A DNA stretch of 64,000 nucleotides from Naegleria lovaniensis. Lineage: Eukaryota > Heterolobosea > Eutetramitea > Acrasida > Naegleriidae. Positions within the stretch are counted from its first letter, which is position 1. Each line of letters starts with the position of its first letter. This document shows positions 31,709-41,973 of this stretch, piece by piece. Where the stretch lies: NCBI RefSeq assembly GCF_003324165.1, contig NW_025407853.1, positions 372,001-436,000 on the forward strand, in the 5' to 3' direction. The notes beneath the pieces are model-generated. The model saw only the letters and a list, made by a program, of their open reading frames with translations, was not told where the DNA came from and did not search any database. Position numbers and translations under genes: made by a program.

Positions 31709-32327
31709 AGTCTTATCTTGTTTTCATCCTTATTTGTCTCTCAACCAATTCCTCTCTTATTAACGAGCTTTTAATTTTGCATCTTACCCAGAATGATAGT
31801 TTTACAATTATTCCTCAAAAAGAACCTCTTGTCATGTTGTACGCTTCATGAATTGCACCCAAGCCCAACAAGACCCTTCACACACTCAATGGGCCTTTGC
31901 CTTTTAGAGATTTGGCAAGTCCTGACTCGGAAATAGGCACGACCGTTGGAACGTTGGTTTCGCGAACGTCATTCTCGGCATTTGATTATGACAACTTATC
32001 AGCGCTCAAAAAAAACAGAGAGAGTGAATCATCGACGAATCGACACACTAATTATTATTGCTGTATCTCTACTAACAACAAACACTCTTTTTGGGGTTTC
32101 TTTTTGAAAGGGTTTAGTCTCCTCCTTGTTATTATATTGTTTCACAGCTTGTCTCTCACAAATAATATTTTCACTTTTACATACGACTCACAAGATTTCT
32201 TTCACACCCGACAATTTCTCCATCCTATCCACAATTTAATTGCACCCGGTAAGAAATTACGCACCTCCCAACCACAACAACGTCAACAACAAAACAAACA
32301 CTCTCTTTTCACACTCTTTCCACTCAC
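31709..32327. other. Intergenic region, about 620 bp
   Basis: This is between the second RGS-START gene and the RGS-only gene, both on the plus strand. A long open frame here has no ATG and overlaps the next gene start, so it was not called. Nothing else recognised. Confidence 0.5.
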
Positions 32328-33458
32328 ATGCCTACTCTAGCTTCCTACTTTACCAGTGTCGACAGTGACAGCGATCATTTAGATTTAATTCCTTCCTCAA
32401 GGATACGCGCCAATAACAATCGAAAATATCCGTCCCCAAGAGGTATGACCACTACTTCCACTCAACCACAATTTGTTGCAAATGACTCTCCATCTGGTTC
32501 ACCTCCTCCCTCTCCATCATCCTCTCAAAACAGCTCTCATTCACTCTCCATCTCTGAACGCTCTCGATCCAAGAGCTGTTCAGGAAGCCCCAATTTGTCA
32601 CCTGACAGCACCGCCACCTCACGAAGATCCAGCAAAAGTTCAAACAGTGGTACAAGTTCCAATGGTGGTTTCATGCCCATTGTACACTCGCCAGGTGTTC
32701 AATTAGTGTACGGTAACAATATTGAAAATGGTTCTGTACCAACAACAATCAATTCATTGAGCTCGTCCTTGTCAAGCTCACCTCGTATCATGGTCGATAG
32801 TTATGAAAAAACAATCAAAGAAATTATCAAATGTTATCAGTTCAATTTTGAAAAGTTTATTACGTCTGGACCCGAGTTTGTCGAATCGTTTAAAGAATAT
32901 TTGAATTTGGAATGTAATTTAGCTCCTTTTGAGTTTTGTGAAAAAGTGACCGAGTTTAAATTATTGAGCTTGCCACAAGATCGAACAGATATGGCTCATT
33001 CAATTATTGAAACTTATGTGAAGATGGCAAGTGACAAGGAAATTAATATTTCAAGCAATATTCGAGAGGTCATTTGTTCTGAATTTAAATCAAATCAATC
33101 GAATGGAGAAGTACCACTTTCACTTTTTGATAGAGCTCTCGCGGAAGTTCAATTCTCATTGAAGAATGACACTTTTCAAAGATATGTCACATCGAATGAT
33201 TTTGTGAAATTTATCATGCATCACATTCAACATCACAGCTCAAATTCTCCAACCACTCTGAATCACAACACCACACTCACAAGTACAACCATACGAAGAA
33301 TCAGTACTTGCAGTGAAGACGAAGATGCCTTTGACACCAACACTATTCATAATTTTTGTAGCTCCATTGGTACTCTTTCTCCAACTCCAAGAGGAAGAAC
33401 TGTATCCTGTGCACAACAGTTAATTACCATACAAGTGGAGCCCACCCATAGTCATTGA
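32328..33458 (+). CDS. RGS-domain protein without START (paralogue 3)
   Basis: This is 376 residues from ATG 32328. The N-terminal ~145 residues are Ser/Pro-rich. The RGS domain is at ~155-305: FVESFKEYLNLECNLAPFEF, then MAHSIIETYVKMASDKEINI and LFDRALAEVQFSLKNDTFQR. The same sub-motifs (DRAL.EV..SLK) occur in paralogue 1, so this is a third member of the cluster. It stops ~65 residues after the RGS domain in an unrelated tail. There is no trace of a START domain in the 530 bp that follow. It is either an RGS-only derivative or the product of a 3' truncation. Confidence 0.82.
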   Translation: MPTLASYFTSVDSDSDHLDLIPSSRIRANNNRKYPSPRGMTTTSTQPQFVANDSPSGSPPPSPSSSQNSSHSLSISERSRSKSCSGSPNLSPDSTATSRRSSKSSNSGTSSNGGFMPIVHSPGVQLVYGNNIENGSVPTTINSLSSSLSSSPRIMVDSYEKTIKEIIKCYQFNFEKFITSGPEFVESFKEYLNLECNLAPFEFCEKVTEFKLLSLPQDRTDMAHSIIETYVKMASDKEINISSNIREVICSEFKSNQSNGEVPLSLFDRALAEVQFSLKNDTFQRYVTSNDFVKFIMHHIQHHSSNSPTTLNHNTTLTSTTIRRISTCSEDEDAFDTNTIHNFCSSIGTLSPTPRGRTVSCAQQLITIQVEPTHSH

Positions 33459-33991
33459 GTTCTTTTTGGACAAGTATAAATTTCTGAGAATATTGTACAA
33501 GGAACTACTACCAATCAACACTCTCGTTAGACAATGAACCACCACCTTGAATGTTTGAAAGACTCAAAGAATTCTCAAGTTGTGCACAATTTTGAAGCAT
33601 TTTGAATGCGCCATTGAAGAAACATGGAGTTTTTGCACCAGTTTTGTAATCCTATACCTGTAACGTAATTACCTTCTCTGATGAGAATGATGACACCACT
33701 CATCTTCAACATTTGAACAATCCCATCTATCGTGGAATGATGAACAACCCGATCGAGATCAATAACAACTACATTCAAATTCCTCCTCAACAAGATTTTC
33801 CTTCTCATTTTCCATCGTTTTCATCTCACACACAAAAAAAATACGAAAACAACAGATTGTTGTGTCATCTTTGTGTATTTCTTCACAAACAAATTCGATT
33901 GTTTTTAAATACAACAAACACTCTTCTGAGAAATTTATAACCATAATAATTAGCGCTTGTCCTTGTTTGAATATTTTGAAAAATTGTCTTG
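33459..33991. other. Intergenic region, about 530 bp
   Basis: This separates the RGS-only gene from the acid phosphatase gene. Searched for START remnants and small genes; nothing convincing. Confidence 0.5.
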
Positions 33992-35583
33992 ATGACCAAA
34001 CATTTCGTATTATTGGTTTCAATTTTGTTGATTGTTGTTGTATCATCCGTGTTCATTCCGAAGCCTTTTTTCACACTTGGTGAAATTATTCAAGTTCAAG
34101 TCGTGTCACGACATTGCGATCGAACAACTATTCATGAAAATGAATACATTCCAAATGATCCATTTAATTGGTATTCACAATTAGGTTTAAATTCTGGGTA
34201 AGTTCTCTCAACTCTACTACGTCAGTTGTCTGCAATCATGTTAACAGTCAACTTACAGGTCTAGGTCAACAACAATGTGCACACATGGGAGATGTTTTAT
34301 ACAATCGATATTTACATCCCTTGTCTAGTAATAGAATTCGAGGAATTTCCTCGAGCTATAATCAAACTCAATTTCATTTCCGATCCACAGACTATGATCG
34401 AACTCTCATGTCTCTTTGGAGTGTGAGTATGGGATTATTTAAGCAGGGAAGCGGTAGTACAGCAATCATTAATAACGAAGAACCAAATTTAGGGTTTTCT
34501 TTACCAAACGGTACACAAGCTATTCCCATTCACACTGAAACCAAGGATATGGATGCTCTCATTCGAGGATTTGAAATATGTAACACTGTTCAATCAAGAA
34601 TGAAAACTGCTGAGGAAGGTCCTGAACAAACCAAAATTCTTAATGAATATCGATCATTTATTAATCAATTATATAACGTGACAGGATGGAACAAGAGAGA
34701 CTCTGAGTTGCATGTTTTATTTGATTTATTACTCACACAACATTCTCATCAAGCCTTAAATTTGGAATGGGTTGTAAATAATTGGAGAACCTTGGAAAAT
34801 CTTCGAGATAAATTATTGAGACTAAAATTCAGCTATGACACCATTGGAAGAGAAGGATGTAGTAATTTTCATAAGAATTTATTGGAACAAATCAAAGCTC
34901 AGAAGGATAAATATATTCACTACAGTGCTCATGATACGTAAGTGTGTGTGAAAAAAGAGGAATTTTATAATATGCTAATGTATTTTCTCTATTCAATCTA
35001 TTACGCCAAATTCAATTGTGAATGAATTTCAATTGTGAATTATTACGTCATGCACACAGTACCATGTAAGTTGAAACAATTAACATTGTTAAATAATTGT
35101 GAAATATTTTTATTGTAATCGCTTGACATGATCAACAGACAAGCATTAGCAGCTAGTTTGAAACTCCCTCAGGACTATGAATTTATGGGTGCTCATCCTC
35201 CTTATGGATCAAATATGGCATTCGAATTGCACCTTTTGGACAATAACAAGAAAGCCATTCGTATTGTCTACAATCATGGATACAATGACACAAGATTTAG
35301 ACCATTGACACTCACTAGTTTTGGATGTTCACAAGAATTTTGTGATTTGGATATATTTGAGCAATTACTACAGCAGCAATCCATCTCGAGCAATTGGTGT
35401 CTGGATTGCAATAATCACGATCGAGAAGTATGCTGCGGAAAGTTCAATAAGGGAGACAATGACATTGCCATTGCTTTTGTATCTTTGACACCCATTCTTG
35501 TAGTGTCGAATTTGGTAACTGTTTTAATTTTATTGGTGGTTTGTTTAAAGAATAGAAGGAAATATGGCTATCAAGATGTATGA
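33992..35583 (+). CDS. Membrane-anchored histidine acid phosphatase with a 6-nt microexon
   Basis: There are four exons: 33992-34197, 34248-34937, 35060-35065 and 35139-35583. Introns of 50, 122 and 73 nt all begin GTAAG. The sum is exactly 449 codons (448 residues). A signal peptide (HFVLLVSILLIVVVSSVF) is followed by the phosphate-binding motif RHCDR at 40-44, where the family norm is RHGxR; His41 is the phospho-accepting histidine. The proton-donor motif His297-Asp298 is in YSAHDTTIQALAASL, whose TTI is restored only by the TACCAT microexon. A C-terminal span (SLTPILVVSNLVTVLILLVV) and short tail suggest a type I membrane protein, as in lysosomal acid phosphatase. The likely site is the lysosome, digestive vacuole or cell surface. 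Confidence 0.88.
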
Positions 35584-35802
35584 GTTGTGTGATCCTACAA
35601 ACCTTAGCAGTCATTCATTAATACATTGATCTATTTTTTTATTCATAACAAGGACGCCGATTTTTCTTCCAAAACAAGGTGATTTTCCTTTTTTAAAAAG
35701 CTCAGCGCAGTCCTCTTGCGCTTCATAAAAAACAACATGATGAATGAAATTTCTATTCAATTTAAAAAAAAAACAGTGATTGTGATCTATTCCTATTCAA
35801 CA

Positions 35803-36583
35803 ATGAGCTCACCATCTTCCGAAAGAGAAAAGCTTCTTCCTGATTCTTTCATTAAATTTTGTACAGAGCTTGTCAATTCCGCTGAAGAGAGAAGCAACAA
35901 TANNNNNNNNNNTTTGGAAATTAGAGGCCTCTAAAGATGGAGTTTCAGTCTATACAAAACCTGTAGAGAATGCAAGTACTGGAACCACAGAATTGGCATT
36001 TCGAATCAGGTAAGTGGTTGAAGTGCTACTAAACCTCTCACCACCTTTCAGTGGCACCATTAAAAGTCCTCTTCAGCATGTCTTTGAGGCGACACGACAG
36101 GTACATTTCAAAGCTCGAGAGAAGAATAGCGTGGAAGAAGCCTGCATTTTGGAACAAGTCAATAAGGAAGGAGAAAGCTTTGATATTACCTATCAACGAA
36201 CGTCCTCACCAAGCACATGGTTGGTCTATAAGAGAGAATTTCTCTCAGCAAGATATTTCATTGAAGACTCTCCAGACAAGAAAATTATATTTGAAAAGAC
36301 CATTGATCCAAAACTGCTCACGTCTTCGGCAAAGATAGCCTTGAGCAAAGTGGTTGGTGTGAATGACCCTGGTTGCATCTATGCCACTATTTACTTTCAA
36401 ATCATAGAATTCCAAAAAATCAACGATGAAACCACCCAATTTGATATTATTAGCAAAATGAACATGAACGGCTGGATTCCAATGAATCTTATAAATTCCT
36501 TGATCAAGATTGCACCTCAAAAAGCCAGAGAAGATATGGAATCATGCATCAAGTTTTATAGAGAGTCGACAAAATCTAAATAG
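35803..36583 (+). CDS. START-domain protein interrupted by an assembly gap
   Basis: ATG 35803 begins a short N-terminus (LLPDSFIKFCTELVNSAEER). It runs into ten Ns at 35903-35912. After the gap the START-like segment WKLEASKDGVSVYTKPVENA continues in another frame, so the true gap length is not 10. A 42-nt intron (36010-36051, GTAAGT/CAG) is removed, giving FRISGTIKSPLQHVF. The rest has the START pattern (STWLVYKREFLSARYF, then GWIPMNLINSLIKIAPQKA). It lacks an RGS domain. Only the phosphatase gene separates it from the RGS-only gene. Lipid binding is inferred from the family. Confidence 0.78.
35903..35912. other. Assembly gap (10 N)
   Basis: Ten consecutive Ns lie inside the START-only coding sequence. 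The reading frames on either side differ by one, so the stated length is a placeholder. Confidence 0.99.
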
Positions 36584-36664
36584 TAAATATTGCATGTTCA
36601 CTACAGTTCAAATATGAGAGAATCGATCTGTAAATCCTTTGTTGAGGCTCTAACGCCTTAAAAA

Positions 36665-37948
36665 ATGCTCAAGCCTCAATCTCGGCAACCTACGATTGTA
36701 TCCTCATATATTACGGAAACCTATCAATTCATACGAAGTCAATTTCTTCAAAACAAAATACTCCTTGCCATGATTATTTTCGCAACAATCTTAAATGTTA
36801 TGCTGGGAACAACAAATGCCGAACAATATGTTTTCGGAGGTAGGCAAGGAACCTATGATCTGTTCATGGCAAATGTAGTGAAGAGATCGAATTTCTCTTC
36901 ACAAGAAACCATAGCCCAAACCAAGAAATATCTTGCACAAAATTTCAACTCCACATGGTGTGATATTCTATATGTCAACAAAGAGACTGGCGAACAATTA
37001 AGACGCCGAGAAATATGTCTGGTAGATCACAAGAACATGAAATTCTACTCAATATGGGATGGATACAATGTTTACCAATTCAATACAGAGTCCACGCCAC
37101 CACCCAATTCTCGACAATTAGAAAATGGAGCAATTGATTTAACTGGAAATTTACCTGACAGCTACTCTGGACAGGTATTCGTGATTGGAAATAATAATTA
37201 TGCATTATTTGTGAACTATCAAAATATTTCGAGTAGTTCTATCTATTCACGCCTTAACAATACCTCTACTTATATTATACGAGGAAATATTACAATCTTT
37301 CTAAGCTCTCTTGACGCCCACAATAATATTATGAAGGACACAAGGTTCTATTTTAGAATAAGTAATCATCCATCTGGAATAGGAGTGATTATTCGAAGTA
37401 TGGAATATGGTGACTTGTGTTTTTGTCAGTTAAAGAGATATCTTACTGTGGACAAAATGTTTGAAGTAGGATTGGCTCCTTGTAATTATACAGATCCTTA
37501 TCAAAAATTCTATTGGACTGGAGCAAGTATTATAAGCTCGGTTAACATTGATACCATCTCCGCACAAGGCCTGGATTATACGAACCCCACGTCATATGCG
37601 TTGAGATTTTTTAAACTAACCTATGGACATTCTATCGGAATGGTCAAGTACAATGAACGTCCATCGAGTGTTCTGACTCTTCTTCTTGTCACATCAGAGA
37701 ATGCTCTTAAAAATCCGTATCAATTCAAAGAAAAGCATGTTTTGACTCCATCTACCCTTATTGAATCATTTTACATCAACCACGACGTTGTTGAGCAGGA
37801 TGTCACTCTCCAAAATCAATTAGCAAGAGCGTCAATGCCTTTCCGTTATTCAGCTGCTTCAACGAGAACACTCTGTATATATTCCAACCTTTTGTTGGTG
37901 GTGATTGTACTTGTATTTTTGCTGTCTAACTTTGAATCAAATCATTAA
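36665..37948 (+). CDS. Hypothetical glycoprotein with N- and C-terminal membrane segments
   Basis: This is 427 residues from ATG 36665, preceded by six A. A hydrophobic segment at ~34-50 (LLAMIIFATILNVMLGTTNA) is an internal signal or anchor. A large ectodomain with several N-x-S/T sites and few Cys (STWCDILYV, EICLVD, DLCFCQL, APCNY) follows. A C-terminal span (NLLLVVIVLVFLLSNF) sits just before the stop. The topology suggests a surface or vesicular protein. No known family recognised. The stop is only 30 bp from the stop of the convergent HDAC gene. Confidence 0.65.
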   Translation: MLKPQSRQPTIVSSYITETYQFIRSQFLQNKILLAMIIFATILNVMLGTTNAEQYVFGGRQGTYDLFMANVVKRSNFSSQETIAQTKKYLAQNFNSTWCDILYVNKETGEQLRRREICLVDHKNMKFYSIWDGYNVYQFNTESTPPPNSRQLENGAIDLTGNLPDSYSGQVFVIGNNNYALFVNYQNISSSSIYSRLNNTSTYIIRGNITIFLSSLDAHNNIMKDTRFYFRISNHPSGIGVIIRSMEYGDLCFCQLKRYLTVDKMFEVGLAPCNYTDPYQKFYWTGASIISSVNIDTISAQGLDYTNPTSYALRFFKLTYGHSIGMVKYNERPSSVLTLLLVTSENALKNPYQFKEKHVLTPSTLIESFYINHDVVEQDVTLQNQLARASMPFRYSAASTRTLCIYSNLLLVVIVLVFLLSNFESNH

Positions 37949-37978
37949 CATTTGAAATAGGGATGTAAGGTATATCGC

Positions 37979-39295
37979 TCAATACACTTGTGGCCTATCA
38001 TCCATCTCTTGCCTCCATCTGCCAGTCCTCTCATAATTCACTTGTTGTTGAAGAGGTAAAATAAACCTGGACCTTGCATTTTGATTGGATTTCCAGTGAT
38101 TTCTGAGTGTGTTTACAGTCTCTGCATGTGCTTGTGCAACTCGTTCCAAAGGGTTTCCATTCTCTGACCGTATATATCCTCCTCCCATCATGGATATCAA
38201 CGGAATTCCATTCATGTGCAGACCATGGCTTCTATTAAACTTTGGATCGTGCTGGGCCATTCGCTCTGCAAATTCTACTACCATTTGATCGCGTCGTAAA
38301 ACGCCAGCAGGTGACAAACATAATAGTCCCAGTCTATCTCCTTCCAATACATCAACTCCTGATTGATAGAAAATAAAGTCAATTTTTTCTTTAAATTCTT
38401 GCTCGAGTGTGAACAGACATTTTTCAAGTATTTTCAAATATTGATCATCCTTCATACCATTCTCAAGCTCAATATCCCAATCGCTCTTTTCCTTATGCTC
38501 AGGAAAATTGTGTTTGCAATGCATTGAAAATGTAAACGACTTGCCTTCATGTAAGTCACGTGCAAGACGGGCTGTTCCATCACCTTGATGAACATCGAGA
38601 TCAATGACCAAATACTTCCTGCCATTGGTACAAAAACCAGAGTTAATCAAATACTGTCCTGCAATAATAATGTCATTCCAAATGCAGTATCCTCCACCTT
38701 TGGAATGAAAAGCGTGGTGTCCTCCACCAGCTAAATTGCTTGATCTTCTCGAATAATTGTGAAAAAGTGCGTCTTGTGTTGCACACAAAGTAGCTCCAAT
38801 TGTATGCAAAACTCGATTTCTTACTTGCTCATTCCATCCACTTTCAAATCCCCATCGTTTCATTTCCTTGTGTGTAATTGTACCATTCAAAAACCTTTCA
38901 ACATATTCATGGTCGTGTACTTGTTTTACAATTTCAATTGGAATTTGTTGTGGAGTTTTAATCTCATTATCTAACACATATTTGCATGATTTCAATAATT
39001 GTGGAACTTGAATCCATTTAGGTTTATGAGTGTGAGTGGTAGGTATTGCAAATTGAGCTGAAGAATAGCATGAGAAAAATTGAGCTGCACCTTGCGGATG
39101 GATTTCAGTAACTATATTTTCATCGGGATGATGATTCGATGGAATGGAAGAGGAGCTTATTCCTTTATGAAAATAGCATTGCCCATACGCTAATTGATAA
39201 TGATTGTTCAAAGTCTTTGGAATAATCCATTGCATTGGCGTTGATGAATGAGACACCAGCACAGCAAATGTTGATTGACTTTTGAAACGCAACAT
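37979..39295 (-). CDS. Histone deacetylase family protein, HDAC11 (class IV)-like
   Basis: This is 438 residues from ATG 39295, preceded by an A-run. The deacetylase fold motifs are complete: the double His in NLAGGGHHAFHSKGGGYC, zinc ligands in VIDLDVHQGDGTA (Asp and His) and YQSGVDVLEGDRLG (Asp), and the transition-state Tyr in MMGGGYIR. HQGDGTA and the GGGYC context fit class IV/HDAC11 and bacterial acetoin-utilisation-like enzymes rather than class I. The N-terminus (MLRFKSQSTFAVLVSH) could be a mitochondrial presequence (inference). Substrates may be acetyl- or fatty-acyl-lysines, as for HDAC11. Confidence 0.9.
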   Translation of the reverse strand: MLRFKSQSTFAVLVSHSSTPMQWIIPKTLNNHYQLAYGQCYFHKGISSSSIPSNHHPDENIVTEIHPQGAAQFFSCYSSAQFAIPTTHTHKPKWIQVPQLLKSCKYVLDNEIKTPQQIPIEIVKQVHDHEYVERFLNGTITHKEMKRWGFESGWNEQVRNRVLHTIGATLCATQDALFHNYSRRSSNLAGGGHHAFHSKGGGYCIWNDIIIAGQYLINSGFCTNGRKYLVIDLDVHQGDGTARLARDLHEGKSFTFSMHCKHNFPEHKEKSDWDIELENGMKDDQYLKILEKCLFTLEQEFKEKIDFIFYQSGVDVLEGDRLGLLCLSPAGVLRRDQMVVEFAERMAQHDPKFNRSHGLHMNGIPLISMMGGGYIRSENGNPLERVAQAHAETVNTLRNHWKSNQNARSRFILPLQQQVNYERTGRWRQEMDDRPQVY

Positions 39296-39753
39296 TTTTT
39301 TGATAATTATTTGAAAGAAAAATGAATTGTTGCGTGCTGTTTCGGAAGCATGTCAAACAATTATCATTAATATTTATCAAAAAGATCATCTACACTGCAG
39401 TTATTTAACAGTAATAATAATTATTTTATCCGAATTTACAATTATCTCGATCCGCTTGCAAGGAAAAATTGATGGTTGAAATCAAAAGCAATCAATCATG
39501 GCATTTTAATATTCAGTTTTTCACCAGAAATCGCTTGATGGCACATTTGGGGACATCTACTGACGACTCGCTCCAAGTTGGTGCGAACTTTCGGGCCAAC
39601 TACAGCAACACTTTCGAAAAAAAAGGAAACCTCGTCCATTGGGCAAACTCGTGTTCTTGACCAAACCTTCTCAAGAAGCCCCACTACGAACGCCATCTCT
39701 CTACAATTCATTGGAACCTAATTCAATTACAACCATTTTGAATTTTCATCAAA
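39296..39753. other. Divergent intergenic region, about 460 bp
   Basis: This lies between the divergent HDAC-like and TPR/IQ genes and presumably holds both promoters. A 62-codon frame from 39472 is not supported. Nothing else recognised. Confidence 0.5.
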
Positions 39754-41970
39754 ATGCCTTCGTATAATCCTCAGCTACCCGATTTTGTTGAGCCCTTGTG
39801 GCTGCCATCCTTATTCCGTATTGAAGCAAAAACAGATTTATGGACGCGGCTTGAGCAAGAGGATGCAAATTGTACAACAGAGCTTGAAGAGGTCTCACAA
39901 ATCACTACACCCACTAGCGATGATGCCTTGCTGAACATTAAACGATCAAAAAAAGAGTACAGCGTTCATGAGCTAAGAGATAAGGCACGACAATGTATGG
40001 CAAAGGTAAGCTTCCTTTGAAACATTTACGAAAAATACATTCCAATACATCAACATTAGAATAACTATGTGGATGCGCTTGCGGCTTTCGAAAAGTATAT
40101 CATCAAGCGAACAAATGGAAAAAGCTCTCTCAATAGCTCCGTAGTGTCCTCCATTACTACCAATTCTTCATCCAGTTCACAAGCCTCAGGAGCTCCAGCT
40201 GCAGTCAGATCAGATAGCGTGGCTTCTCAACGATCAAGCAGAGAGGAAAGAAACATCAATCTCTCTTTCAATAGCAACTCGTTGAAAATTTATGTTGTTA
40301 TAGGATGCAATTTAGCCGTTGAATATACGCTAAAAGGAAATATTTCAACAGCAATTGACGTGTTATCAAACACTATCGAAATTATTTCCGAGAATATTAA
40401 GAAATTGCAGAAAAGAGCTTCAAGCAAAAACGATGGTCGAATGAGCAGATCAAACTCTCGCAGCTCCCTCACCGGACAAGTATCAGATGTAAAATCGAAA
40501 TTGAAAGAAGATAAGGATCAACTTAATTTTATGAAAGCAATCCTTGCATTTAATCTCACTAACTTGCTGATCAGAAAAAAGAAATATGCCTCTGCTCTTT
40601 CGTTCAGCAAAATTGCCTTAAAGAAGTTCTCCTACTATGGAAATTCAGAATTTGCGTCTTTCTTTATGTTAACAGGAGCTGTCATTCATTGTCTATTGAA
40701 AAATTATCAAGACGCCCAAAATATTCTGGTCGACTGCCTTATCCTTATACGGTATATGAAGTACCACAAAGGACGAGAATATAGTGGAGGGTCGGGCTCC
40801 ATCAAAATAGCATGGATATACATTCCTGCGTCATCACCTGACTCTATGAGTGAGGACGACACACTAAGCGTTGCTCGAGCTGGGGATGTTTTTCAACAGA
40901 ACTGGGAGTCCATGATGAAAATTCTTTCATATCATAATTTAGCACTCTGTAAAGCATATTTTCAAGCTTATGGAAAAGCTGTTAAACTAAGCGACAAGGC
41001 TATAGAGCTTGCCAAAGCCATTCCAAATATAATAGACGTCGGGTCTCTCGTTTCCACTCTAGCCAAGACATTTAAATTCTGCAAGAGAATGGGTGAAACA
41101 GCCTCTGCGTATGCCGGAAATATTCTAGTGAGGGTTAGCGCAGAACCTGAACAAGTTCTTCAAACGCTAAAAACAGTCACAGACGTAAAGAAGAAATTGG
41201 TTTCACTGCTACCGTTTTTGGGCAAAAGCGAAGATTTTAAAGATTTGAATATTTCTGTAATTGAAGATGAAGACGATTTGATGGAACAAAAACAACGAGT
41301 AAGCTCAAGCCAATCATCTAGATCTACACAAAGCGAGGGTAGTGAAGCAGACAAATTTTTGCTGAAATCTTCGCTTAAAAATACAATCATTGCTGCACGA
41401 CATGAAACTTCGTCATCACTATCCCAAACAAAGAAAAGAATACCTCAGAAATCGCCAAACCATAGGGTTATACTTCCACCTGTGAAGCGAGTATTGACCT
41501 CACTAGACATGCTAAACACTCACAACACAAACCAAGATGTAAATAAGAGGACAAATGACACTCGAAAAGCGCAGAGCGCCCCTAAACAAGAAATTTCAAA
41601 AAGAAAAGAAAAACCAGAAAATATTATTAAGGCAGATGAGGTAGTTGCTGATATTGTGTCAATAATGTCAACAAAACAAACAACGGAAACTATGAACGAT
41701 GGTTCTAAGCAGACCATTACCTTCAACACTCCTAACTCAGTCAATGTTAACCAAGATCCAGCTTTAACAGCTGTCATGGAAGATCCAACAAAGATGGCTG
41801 CATTACTAAAGCTTCAAAAAGCGTTTAGAAAGAAATTAGCACGAAACAGAGCCAAGAAGATTAAATTGGAAAAAGAGAATGCTCTCAGAGATTTCCTTGC
41901 TGAAGAGCGAAGGTGGTTTGAAGAAAACAAGGACAAGTATTTCGATTTGTTGTTGGAAGACGAGAAATAA
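39754..41970 (+). CDS. TPR-like protein with a C-terminal IQ motif
   Basis: Exon 1 (39754-40005) and exon 2 (40060-41970) are joined across a 54-nt intron (GTAAGC/TAG), giving 720 residues. The junction completes a TPR-like helix pair: RDKARQCMAK then NNYVDALAAFEKYI. More TPR-like units lie at ~150-230 (KKYASALSFSKIALKKFSYY) and ~285-330 (NLALCKAYFQAYGKAVKLSD). Residues ~400-600 are disordered (Ser, Lys, Thr). Near the C-terminus ALLKLQKAFRKKLARNRAKK is an IQ-like calmodulin-binding helix, followed by an EEN/Lys coiled coil. Such combinations occur in cytoskeletal and ciliary proteins. The stop lies 3 nt before the next ATG. Confidence 0.78.
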
Positions 41971-41973
41971 AAA

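Noticed and set aside
31897-32340. 147-codon open frame on the plus strand, with a hydrophobic middle part.
   Set aside because: It has no ATG at its start, overlaps the start of the RGS-only gene and has low-complexity composition; more likely 5' UTR or promoter.
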